Positions 1-7,063 of a stretch of DNA of 64,000 bases are shown here, in pieces. The notes under the pieces were generated by a model. The model was not told where the DNA came from. It was given only the letters and a program-made list of their open reading frames with translations, and ran no database searches. Both the position numbers and the translations under genes were made by a program. The first letter of the stretch is position 1; the number at the start of each line of letters is the position of its first letter. The stretch is from Clostridia bacterium (GTDB lineage Bacteria; Bacillota; Clostridia; Christensenellales; Aristaeellaceae), in assembly GCA_017470145.1 (NCBI GenBank), contig JAFUFB010000003.1, forward strand, positions 62,001 through 126,000, given 5' to 3'.

Positions 1-282
1 GCCCAGGAAGGTACCGATGACGGTGACGAAGATGGTAACGCCATAGGACATGATCAGCTGATGTCCATAGCGCAGGACGGAGCTGAAGCCGGCGGTGGAC
101 CATTTGGCCGGGAAGAAGGAGAAACCGTTCTGGGAGATGGTCATTTCGTCCGTCAGGGCCGAGATGAACACCAGCAGCACCGGGCCAAAGGTGAAGACGG
201 TAAAAATCAACAGGCAGATTAGCAGGATCAGTTGCCCTGTGCCGAACTTGCGGCTGGCGGTGGTACTATATTTCTTAGCCAT
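1..282 (-). CDS. Sugar ABC transporter permease, MalG/YtcP-type (partial, 3' end off window)
   Basis: Membrane subunit of a CUT1-family carbohydrate importer; only the first 94 residues are visible because the gene runs off the left edge. Reading the minus strand from the ATG at 282, there is one membrane helix (about residues 17-38), an outside loop containing FFPAKWS, a motif common near the start of the second permease of these importers, and the beginning of a second helix (about 78-94). A purine-rich GAAAGAAAG precedes the start. The EAA loop that would contact an ATPase lies outside the window. It follows the permease at 429-1340 in the same direction, so the two probably form the channel heterodimer. 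The substrate cannot be read from the sequence; oligosaccharides are likely from the family. Confidence 0.85.
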   Translation of the reverse strand, partial: MAKKYSTTASRKFGTGQLILLICLLIFTVFTFGPVLLVFISALTDEMTISQNGFSFFPAKWSTAGFSSVLRYGHQLIMSYGVTIFVTVIGTFLG

Positions 283-325
283 TTTCTTTCTTTCGACTCC
301 TTTCGATTTAAAGAGCGCCGATGTC

Positions 326-407
326 CTCCCCCGATCCGTGGGGGAGCGCCTGTCAGCATCCTTTGATGAGCGCTGAATGAGGTTTTCCTGTCCCCCCGCG
401 ATGCGGG
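326..407. repeat. Two GC-rich hairpins between permease genes
   Basis: CTCCCCC (326-332) pairs with GGGGGAG (340-346), and CCCGC (395-399) pairs with GCGGG (403-407). They fill the 146-base gap between the two co-directional permease genes. Similar GC-rich hairpins recur at 53602, 58773 and 58815. They may tune expression inside the operon or be mobile palindromic units. Confidence 0.5.
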
Positions 408-428
408 AGAACTTTCTTCAATCGCGCT

Positions 429-1340
429 TTAGAACAACGCGTTCTCCGGCTCAATCTTCCGGACCATGCCGTTGGCCAGCAGCATCAGCAACAGGCCAAC
501 GATGCTCTGGAAGAAGGAGGTGGCGGCGGTGAAACCGAAATTGGAGCTCTTGAAGATGGCGTTCAGCACATAGGAGTCGATGACCTGGGTTGTGCTGTAC
601 AGGATGCCGCTGTTCCGGGTCACCTGATAGAACAGACCAGTGTCGGAATGCATCACATTGCCCACGGAGAGCAGCAGCATGACCGTTACCATAGGGATCA
701 GGGAAGGAATGGTAATATGGCGAATCTGCTGCCACTTGTTGGCGCCGTCGATATCCGCTGCCTCGTACAGGGAGGTATCGATGCCGGCCAGGACGGACAT
801 ATACAGCACGGAGCCGTAGCCCGTATCCTTCCAGACCTTGGTGATCAACAGAATCCAGGGCCAGTACCCCGCCTTGGAGTAGAAGCGGATGTTGGTTCCG
901 AAAACGTTATTGATCATGCCTGTGTCGGAGGCGATGAAGGCGTAAACGATGAACTGCACCGCCGCGTAGGAGATGAACACGGGGATGATCATCAAGGTCT
1001 GCATGGTTTTGGCCGCCCGCTTCAGCATTAGCTGATCAATGGCGATGGCCAGGGTCACGTTCAGGAAAGTACCTACCGCGGTAAACAGCAGATAATACAG
1101 CACGGTGTTCTTGGTAAAGTTTATGAAGGTATCCTTCGAGGCGAAGAGAAATTCGAAATTCTTTAACAGAGGATTGGCCCAGGGGCTGCCGAAGATGCCC
1201 TGCGCGTAGTTAAAATCCTTGAAGGCCATGACCAAACCGGACATGGGCACATACATGATAAAAAACAGAATCAGAAACACGGGCAGCGCAAGCACGACGT
1301 GCGCCCGGTTTTTCCAGGTGTTTTCCAGAAATGACTTCAC
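429..1340 (-). CDS. Sugar ABC transporter permease, LplB-type
   Basis: First permease of a CUT1 carbohydrate importer, 303 residues with the start chosen here. Six hydrophobic helices are visible, and the cytoplasmic EAA loop (EAADIDGANKW, about residue 195) is the docking site for a shared ATPase. I chose the GTG at 1340 because GGAGGGG lies about eight bases upstream; an ATG 45 bases further out overlaps the operator at 1370-1386. It shows the same overall pattern as the protein at 2869-3852 (for example IRFYS followed by WPWI and the loop motif IDGA-KW-Q-R-IT-P), so the two are paralogues within neighbouring importers. No ATPase or binding-protein gene is seen on this side, though the operon continues beyond the window. 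Confidence 0.88.
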   Translation of the reverse strand: MKSFLENTWKNRAHVVLALPVFLILFFIMYVPMSGLVMAFKDFNYAQGIFGSPWANPLLKNFEFLFASKDTFINFTKNTVLYYLLFTAVGTFLNVTLAIAIDQLMLKRAAKTMQTLMIIPVFISYAAVQFIVYAFIASDTGMINNVFGTNIRFYSKAGYWPWILLITKVWKDTGYGSVLYMSVLAGIDTSLYEAADIDGANKWQQIRHITIPSLIPMVTVMLLLSVGNVMHSDTGLFYQVTRNSGILYSTTQVIDSYVLNAIFKSSNFGFTAATSFFQSIVGLLLMLLANGMVRKIEPENALF

Positions 1341-1369
1341 CAGAACATCCCCTCCACATTTTTTTATCC

Positions 1370-1386
1370 CTTGAATAGGATTCAAG
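1370..1386. promoter_or_regulatory. Palindromic operator CTTGAAT-AGG-ATTCAAG
   Basis: Perfect 7-bp arms around a 3-bp centre, directly upstream of the 429-1340 start. The site and five following bases (1370-1391) recur as an exact inverted copy at 2644-2665. Matching palindromes with centre TCG/CGA lie at 21825 and 22165. The form fits a LacI-type operator; it could also be a recombination site. The regulator is not in the window. Confidence 0.65.
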
Positions 1387-1427
1387 AGATTGGAAATCGA
1401 ATTATTTTACTGGAGAGGAGTGGTAGG

Positions 1428-2390
1428 ATGGCATGCAGAATGTGCCACGCTGTTCTGAAGAAGAAATGGTTATTCTGCCCATACTGCGGATTAAAGATCG
1501 TCCCCGGGAAAAATGAAGAAGACGTCCGACAGACTCTGACCTTTCAAGAGCTGTACGATCGATGGGCGGAGGCCTATCGGGCGCGGGTTAGTCCTTCTAC
1601 GATGTATTGCTACTAGGCGGCCCGGAAGTATTTTGCCGCCCTGGATGACCGGCCCTTTTACACCCTGGATCTGGAGGATCTGCAATCCAGCGTGGATGCC
1701 TGTCCCCAAGGCAAACGTACCCGGGAAAACATGAAGGCTCTGGCCTGCCTCCTGTATCGATACGCCTTGCCCCGGCATATTTCGGACCAGAATTACGCCC
1801 TGTTCGTGGATACCGGGCGGGGCCGCAGCGAGCCCCGGTCCGCCTTCACCGCCCGGGAAATTGAGCTGATCCTGGCTCACGTGGGAAAAACGCCATATGC
1901 GGACGAGATCGCGGTGCTGATCTATACGGGTTTTCGCCCCTGCGAGCTGGTGGAGCTGAAGGGGGAAAAATTCATCCAGGAGGAGGGGATTTCCTATTTG
2001 ATTGGCGGGCGGAAAACGGTGGCCGGAATCAACCGAGTGGTAACCATCGCGCCGAAGGTGCTGCCCATCATCAAGCGGCGGGCGGAGGGAAAACCCGGTC
2101 TGCTTTTTCCCCGGGAGGATGGAAAAAAGATGTCCGTGCGATATTTCCGAGAGAAGCATTTCTATCCCGCCCTGGCGGCCATGGGTCTCCAGCCCCTGCC
2201 GCAGAAGGGCGATTCGCCTCGCTTTACCCCCTATACCTGTCGGCATACCTTCTCGGACCTGATCAAGAACGTCTCCGGGGCGGACCGGGATAAGGCGGCG
2301 CTGATGGGCCACGCGGATTATCAAACCACCCGCACCATGTATCAATCCTCCTGCCTGCAGGATCGGAAAGGGATTACGGATCAATTGTAA
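1428..2390 (+). pseudogene. Tyrosine recombinase/integrase interrupted by one in-frame TAG
   Basis: One continuous reading frame encodes an integrase-type tyrosine recombinase, broken by a single TAG at 1614-1616. The ATG at 1428 follows GGAGAGGAG. The N-terminus carries a CxxC...CxxC zinc ribbon (MACRMC, FCPYC), then a core-binding domain, and from about base 1830 the catalytic domain: TGFRPCE with the first Arg, GGRKT with the Lys, YTCRHTF with the second Arg and His (the usual first His is Tyr), GHADYQTT and the final nucleophile region TMYQ. Everything after the stop is intact, so the break is recent, a sequencing error, or tolerated by suppression. The gene at 23830 ends with TAG, so the codon serves as a stop in this genome. 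The gene sits between the inverted palindromes at 1370 and 2649. Confidence 0.8.
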
Positions 2391-2550
2391 AATGGAAGCG
2401 GGCGTTCGAACCGCGAACGGCAAAAAAGCTCGGATAAGGAAAAAACAGCTTTTGTTTGACGTATATGAATCGTTTTTATCAATTAAATAGTGTATTGGAA
2501 CGTTTTTATACCCGCTGGTTGGATACACCGTAAAAAAACACATTAAATGG

Positions 2551-2579
2551 TTGCCTTTTGCGGCCATTTGTTGTATAAT
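2551..2579 (+). promoter_or_regulatory. Promoter for the 2869-6670 importer operon
   Basis: TTGCCT, a 17-base spacer and TATAAT (2574-2579). It lies inside the segment bounded by the two inverted palindromes, and the operator at 2649-2665 is about 70 bases downstream of the -10 box, suiting roadblock repression. The rest of 2391-2868 shows no gene. Confidence 0.7.
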
Positions 2580-2648
2580 CCTGTCCAGTTGAGAGGGATG
2601 CGGAGCGAGTGACATGATCCCTTAAGGCTTTTTCGTTTCCTTGAATCT

Positions 2649-2665
2649 CTTGAATCCTATTCAAG
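2649..2665. promoter_or_regulatory. Palindromic operator CTTGAAT-CCT-ATTCAAG
   Basis: Exact inverted copy of the site at 1370-1386, in the leader of the 2869-6670 operon. Extending to 2644 gives a 22-bp inverted repeat with 1370-1391. Its position downstream of the promoter matches that of the 22165 site in the other importer pair. Confidence 0.65.
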
Positions 2666-2735
2666 AGCGCGGGTGGTCCGGTCGTTGCGCCGGGCTTGCG
2701 GGGCGCTTTGGGCGGGTGGAAGGCCACTCACCTGT

Positions 2736-2754
2736 GATTCAATTTACTTGAATC
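2736..2754. promoter_or_regulatory. Additional half-site pair GATTCAA-N5-TTGAATC
   Basis: A 7-bp inverted repeat built from the same TTGAAT half-site but in inside-out order with a 5-base centre. It may be a secondary binding site for the same regulator. Confidence 0.4.
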
Positions 2755-2868
2755 AAATGGATTATAACAGAGAGAAGGGAAGAAGAGAAGCCATTCTGCC
2801 TCCGGTAGAGAAAAATTCATTCTTTTTCGGGCTTGACAGCTGGGAAAAGAGGGAAAGGTTGTGACGCA

Positions 2869-3852
2869 ATGAGCCAGACAACGGTGAAAAAGAAAAAGAA
2901 GTCCTCCATGGCAGGGGGAAGGAAGCGGCAAGGGGCCTATCTGCTGATGGTGCTGCCGGGCGTGCTGTTCCTGCTGGCCTTCGCTTATCTGCCCATGCCA
3001 GGCGCGTTGCTGGGCTTCAAGTTCTATCAGATGACGGTGCCGAAGCCTGGCGATCTGTTCCAGAACGTTTTCCTGAACAGCCTGGTCAAGAGCGAATGGG
3101 TGGGCCTGAGCAATTTCACCTATCTGCTGAAGGACGCGGGGATGCTGATCCGCAACACTGTGGGCTATAACCTGGTGTTCATGGTGATCGGCGTCGTTTT
3201 GCAGGTGGGCCTGGCGGTTATCATCAACGAGATGCGGAACCGCAAGACTGCCAAGGTGTATCACACTATCATGTTCATGCCCTACTTTGTCAGCTGGATC
3301 GTGGTCATGTATGCCCTGTATGCCATGATCTCCGCCACGGGCTTTATCAACGCCACCTTCAAGGCCGGCGGAGCGGACTACATCCGCTTCTATTCCGAAA
3401 AGAAATACTGGCCCTGGATCTTCATCATCGCCCAGGCCTGGAAGTACACCGGCCAGGGGTCCATCATCTATCTGGCGACCCTGACGGGCTTTGACGAACA
3501 GCTGTACGAGGCGGGGGCCATCGACGGCGCCTCCAAGTGGGAACAGTTCCGCTACATCACCCTGCCCCAGCTGATGCCCACCATCGTCATGCTGCAGATT
3601 CTGGCCATCGGCCGGATCTTCAACGGCGACTTCGACATGTTCTACTCCCTGCCCAACGGCTCCGGCACGCTGCGGACCGTGACGCAGACCATCGACGTCT
3701 ATGTGTATGACACCCTGAAGAAGGGCAACCTGCGGAACTCCTTCGGCTATGCCGGCGCCGCCGCCTTCTTCCAGTCCATCGTGGGCTTCGTGCTCATCCT
3801 GCTGACGAACTACATCGTCCGGAAGCATCAGCCTGAAATGGCGCTATTCTAA
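2869..3852 (+). CDS. Sugar ABC transporter permease, LplB-type
   Basis: First membrane subunit of a CUT1 importer, 327 residues. The N-terminus is a Lys-rich cytoplasmic tail (KKKKKSS), followed by six helices and the EAA loop EAGAIDGASKWEQF (about residue 215). The ATG at 2869 follows GGGAAAGG. It is the first gene of an operon with the permease at 3870 and the binding protein at 5165, driven by the promoter at 2551. No ATPase gene is present, as is usual for Gram-positive importers that share an MsmX-type ATPase encoded elsewhere. The family imports oligosaccharides; the actual sugar cannot be told from the sequence. Confidence 0.92.
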   Translation: MSQTTVKKKKKSSMAGGRKRQGAYLLMVLPGVLFLLAFAYLPMPGALLGFKFYQMTVPKPGDLFQNVFLNSLVKSEWVGLSNFTYLLKDAGMLIRNTVGYNLVFMVIGVVLQVGLAVIINEMRNRKTAKVYHTIMFMPYFVSWIVVMYALYAMISATGFINATFKAGGADYIRFYSEKKYWPWIFIIAQAWKYTGQGSIIYLATLTGFDEQLYEAGAIDGASKWEQFRYITLPQLMPTIVMLQILAIGRIFNGDFDMFYSLPNGSGTLRTVTQTIDVYVYDTLKKGNLRNSFGYAGAAAFFQSIVGFVLILLTNYIVRKHQPEMALF

Positions 3853-3869
3853 GAGGGGAGGGAAGAAAG

Positions 3870-4814
3870 ATGACAGCGATTGCCAAGCCGAAGAAAAATG
3901 TCCACGACAACCATAATTCGGATACTCAGGCCCGGAACCTGATCTCCAAGCGGACGAACCTGCTGTTCAACATCCTGCTGGTCGTCATGTGTATCCTGGT
4001 GATCTTCCCCCTGTGGATCATCCTGATTTCCTCCTTCACCAGCGAGAGCTCCCTGTCCCAGTATGGATACCGCCTGTGGCCCATGGAATGGTCCACCATG
4101 GCTTATAGCTATCTGTTCCGGGATGGCTCCATCATGGTGACGGCGTATAAGAATACCCTGATCGCCACCGTGTCCGGCACGATCATTTCCGTCATTACCG
4201 TAGGCCTGTACGCCTACGCCCTGAGCCGGCCGGACTTCAAATTCCGGAAATTCTTCACCTTCTTCAGCTTCTTCACCATGCTGTTCAGCGGCGGTACGGT
4301 CAGCTATTACAACATGTGCCGCAGCGTGCTGGGGCTGAAGGATACGGTGTGGGCCCTGTTCCTGCCCATGGCCTTCTCGGCCTATTGGGTCATCATCATG
4401 CGGACCTTCTACCAGAGCAATGTGCCGGAGGCCATCATCGAATCCGCCCGCATCGACGGCGCGGGAGAATGGCGGACGCTGATCCAGATCGTGCTGCCCC
4501 TGGCGGTGCCCGGGTTTGCCACGGTGGCTCTGTTTAGCGCCATTGGCGTATGGAACGATTTCCGGCAGTGCCTGCTGCTGAATGACTCCTCCGAGTACTA
4601 CAACCTGCAGTATACGATTTATCAGACCATGAACAACCTGCGCTTCCTGAAGGAGAACGCCAGCCGCATGGGCGGCGTCAGCGTCAGCAACCTGCCCTCG
4701 GAAACCTTCCGCATGGCCATGGCCGTGGTAACGGTGGGCCCCATCATCCTGGCGTATCCCTTCTTCCAGCAGTATTTCGTGAAGGGACTGACCGTTGGGG
4801 CCGTGAAGGGATAA
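3870..4814 (+). CDS. Sugar ABC transporter permease, YtcP/MalG-type
   Basis: Second membrane subunit, 314 residues, 17 bases after the first. It has a 30-residue hydrophilic N-terminal tail, six helices and the EAA-type loop IIESARIDGAGEWRTL (about residue 190), which contacts the ATPase. GAGGGGAGGGAAG precedes the ATG. The C-terminus ends in the typical FVKGLTVGAVKG. It should pair with the product of 2869-3852. The stop codon lies inside the first long palindrome of the repeat array downstream (4810-4857). Confidence 0.92.
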   Translation: MTAIAKPKKNVHDNHNSDTQARNLISKRTNLLFNILLVVMCILVIFPLWIILISSFTSESSLSQYGYRLWPMEWSTMAYSYLFRDGSIMVTAYKNTLIATVSGTIISVITVGLYAYALSRPDFKFRKFFTFFSFFTMLFSGGTVSYYNMCRSVLGLKDTVWALFLPMAFSAYWVIIMRTFYQSNVPEAIIESARIDGAGEWRTLIQIVLPLAVPGFATVALFSAIGVWNDFRQCLLLNDSSEYYNLQYTIYQTMNNLRFLKENASRMGGVSVSNLPSETFRMAMAVVTVGPIILAYPFFQQYFVKGLTVGAVKG

Positions 4815-5086
4815 AATTTTCTGCCCCCCTGTGGGGGAAATTGCAGAAAATTTTATCAGAGCCAACAAGGAGCGAGCATCCCGCGCGCGGTGCGTGAGGC
4901 GCTTGCGCCTGCGGTGCGCGTGCGAATCCAATCCCCAGTGGGCAGTCGCGACTATGTTGGCGACCGGGATAAAATTTTCTGCCCCCCTGTGGGGGAAATT
5001 GCAGAAAATTTTATCAGAGCCGACAAGGAGCGAGCTGCCCAGTGGGCAGTCGCGACTATGTTGGCGACCGGAATAAAATTTTCTGC
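4810..5086 (+). repeat. Duplicated palindromic cassette between permease and binding-protein genes
   Basis: Two 68-base units (4810-4877 and 4968-5035) differ by one base. Each contains a hairpin with 15-bp arms (GATAAAATTTTCTGC and its complement) and an inner CCCCC...GGGGG stem. Each is linked to a 34-base unit starting CCCAGTGGGCAGTCG (4934-4967, 5038-5071). A truncated third arm ends at 5086. The array fills most of the 350-base gap before the binding-protein gene and overlaps the preceding stop codon. It could hold back read-through or protect the downstream mRNA. Confidence 0.8.
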
Positions 5087-5164
5087 GACCGCCCCCTTCC
5101 CCTGGTTCTACGCAGGCTGTGGACGCCTGCTGAACAAATACATTTTTCTTAAGGAGGTACCCCT

Positions 5165-6670
5165 ATGCGTAAACTCGTTGCACTGCTGATGGCTCTGACC
5201 ATGATGCTGGGCATGGTATCCTTCGCTTCCGCGGATGACACCTACAACCTGGACATCTACTGGGTCGGCAATGGCGACAACTCTGCCGTTCGGCAGGGCG
5301 TAGAAGAAGCGATCAACGCTTACATCGAGCCCCTGATCGGCGCGACCGTAACCTTCCACATCATCGGTTGGGATGACTGGACTGACAAGGCTGTGAACGC
5401 CCTGCAGTCTGGCGAGAAGATGGACCTCATCTTCACCGCTGACTGGCGTGAGTATGGCATCGAAGTGTCCGGCGGACTGCTGCAGCCCCTGGATGACCTG
5501 CTGGAAGAATATGGCCAGGGTATCAAAGAGACCCTGCCCCAGACCTTCCTGGACGGCGTCAAGGTGAACGGCGTGCTGTACGGCATCCCCACCAACAAGG
5601 AACTGTGCGTGCCCGAAGGATACCTGGTCAACGTGACCGCGGCCAAGGAGATTGGCTGGGATGTGCAGTTTGACGATCCCACCATCAAGACCGTGGAAGA
5701 CCTGGAGCCCTGGCTGGCTGCCTACAAGGAAAAGTATCCGAACAAGTATCCCTACCTGATGGACGGCGCTGCCGGCCGCTGGCCTGATGAGCCCTGGGTG
5801 GCTGACTGGGCGAGCCTGGACGACAACTACCTGGCCATGAAGATGGCGGCGGATGAGAACGGCGAATTCGACGAGACCATCTATTCCATCTTCGAAACCC
5901 CCGAGCAGGAAGCTCACATCCGCACTATGTACAAGTACGGCCAGGCTGGTTACATCGATCCCGATGCTGCCCTGACCAGCTTTGACTACAACGGCACCTT
6001 CGGCCGCGGCGACTTCCTGGTCATGACCGCGCCTCTGAAGGGCAACAACATCAAGGCCACTGAAATGTATGAAGCCAACCACACTGTGGACTTCGAGTAC
6101 ACCGAAATCACCACCCAGCCCAAGTACGTCATCACCGTGCACGCGGGCGGCTCCATGTTCGGTATCCCGGTGACCAGCCAGAATCCTGCCGCGGCCATGA
6201 AGTATCTGAACCTCATGCACTCCGACAAGGAACTGGTCAACCTGATGCTGTTTGGCGTGGAAGGCGTCAACTACACCAAGGTGAACGACGAGCAGGTCGA
6301 GATCTCCTCTGATGCCAACTGGTACGGTGTCCATGGCGGCGCCTGGACCGTTGGTAACACCCTGCTGCAGTACGTGACCACCGCTGAAGATCCTCAGAAG
6401 AACGCCCTGCTGCAGTCCTACGCAGACGACGCCGTGGCGACCGCTTCTCTGGGCTTCCGCTTCACCAAGGACCCCGTGGCTGATCAGATCGCTGCCGTGG
6501 CCCAGGTGATCAAGGAATACGCTGAACCCCTGATGTGCGGCCAGGTGGATCCTGACAACGCTTCTGCTGGTATCGAAGCGCTGAAGGCTGCTCTGAAGGA
6601 CGCCGGTGTTGACGAAGTCAAGGCCGAAGTTCAGGCGCAATATGATGCGTGGAAGGCTGCCCAGGAATAA
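5165..6670 (+). CDS. Extracellular sugar-binding protein of ABC importer
   Basis: Captures the sugar outside the cell and delivers it to the 2869/3870 permeases; 501 residues. AAGGAGG lies seven bases before the ATG. The first 24 residues form a signal sequence ending VSFASA-DD, which looks like signal peptidase I cleavage; no lipobox Cys is seen, although Gram-positive binding proteins are usually lipoproteins, so how it stays at the cell surface is unclear. The mature part has the two-lobe composition of the large LplA/YtcQ-like class. It is the last gene of the operon, is set apart from the permeases by the palindromic array, and is followed by a strong terminator. It has acidic surfaces and many Trp/Tyr residues, as expected for sugar binding. 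Confidence 0.9.
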   Translation: MRKLVALLMALTMMLGMVSFASADDTYNLDIYWVGNGDNSAVRQGVEEAINAYIEPLIGATVTFHIIGWDDWTDKAVNALQSGEKMDLIFTADWREYGIEVSGGLLQPLDDLLEEYGQGIKETLPQTFLDGVKVNGVLYGIPTNKELCVPEGYLVNVTAAKEIGWDVQFDDPTIKTVEDLEPWLAAYKEKYPNKYPYLMDGAAGRWPDEPWVADWASLDDNYLAMKMAADENGEFDETIYSIFETPEQEAHIRTMYKYGQAGYIDPDAALTSFDYNGTFGRGDFLVMTAPLKGNNIKATEMYEANHTVDFEYTEITTQPKYVITVHAGGSMFGIPVTSQNPAAAMKYLNLMHSDKELVNLMLFGVEGVNYTKVNDEQVEISSDANWYGVHGGAWTVGNTLLQYVTTAEDPQKNALLQSYADDAVATASLGFRFTKDPVADQIAAVAQVIKEYAEPLMCGQVDPDNASAGIEALKAALKDAGVDEVKAEVQAQYDAWKAAQE

Positions 6671-6699
6671 TTCCTGAAAAGACCTGAAACAAAACATGT

Positions 6700-6730
6700 C
6701 CCTCCCGGGTTTCCCGGGAGGGATTTTTTA
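6700..6730 (+). terminator. Rho-independent terminator after binding-protein gene
   Basis: CCCTCCCGG pairs with CCGGGAGGG across a 5-base loop region (6700-6722), followed by ATTTTTTA. Confidence 0.9.
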
Positions 6731-6880
6731 GTGGCACAGCTTTGCAATGATGCGCCTGGGGGGAGAAACTGGCTCAACATCGATCCAGATAAGATATATG
6801 AATAAGGGATAAGAATGATAGGGGATGACATTAACTCGGAGTGCGCCCACCTGCTGTAAAAATCCACAGAAGAGAAAGAC

Positions 6881-7028
6881 AGAAGCTGCGCTCTGCGCAG
6901 CTTTCGTCTTTCGAAAAATGTTGGCCTTCAGGAATGTGTTTCCGACGATTTTAAGGTTGAAAACCGTCGGAAACACATGATAAAAATACAACTTCCGACG
7001 ATTTTAAGGTTGAAAATCGTCGGAAGTT
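6881..7028 (+). repeat. Three-hairpin structured repeat, copy 1
   Basis: Three stems in a row: AAGCTGCGC/GCGCAGCTT (6883-6903), a stem from 6934 to 6978 opening ATGTGTTTCC, and one from 6990 to 7028 opening ACTTCCGACG. The last two share the core CCGACGATTTT-AAGGTTG-loop. A diverged inverted copy lies at 13997-14147. Several stem changes between the copies are compensatory (T-A versus C-G in both long stems), so the hairpins themselves seem to be maintained. Bases 6731-6880 show nothing recognisable. Confidence 0.8.
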
Positions 7029-7037
7029 ATGTATAAT
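7010..7037 (+). promoter_or_regulatory. Promoter at the edge of structured repeat copy 1
   Basis: TTGAAA (7010-7015, inside the third hairpin), a 16-base spacer, TATAAT (7032-7037). It points into the ATPase gene at 7064. The start codon follows closely, so the mRNA leader is very short. Confidence 0.55.
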
Positions 7038-7063
7038 AGGCTTGAAAGGTTGGTGATTGCTCG

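Noticed and set aside
1614-1616. TAG recoded as an amino acid in this genome
   Set aside because: The permease gene at 23830-24798 ends in TAG with the next ATG immediately after, so TAG is used as a normal stop.
4810-5086. CRISPR-like array
   Set aside because: Only two full units with long internal palindromes and no regular unique spacers; no cas genes nearby.
6728-6991. Small minus-strand open frame overlapping the structured repeat
   Set aside because: No ribosome binding site or recognisable domain, and half of it lies in hairpin sequence.
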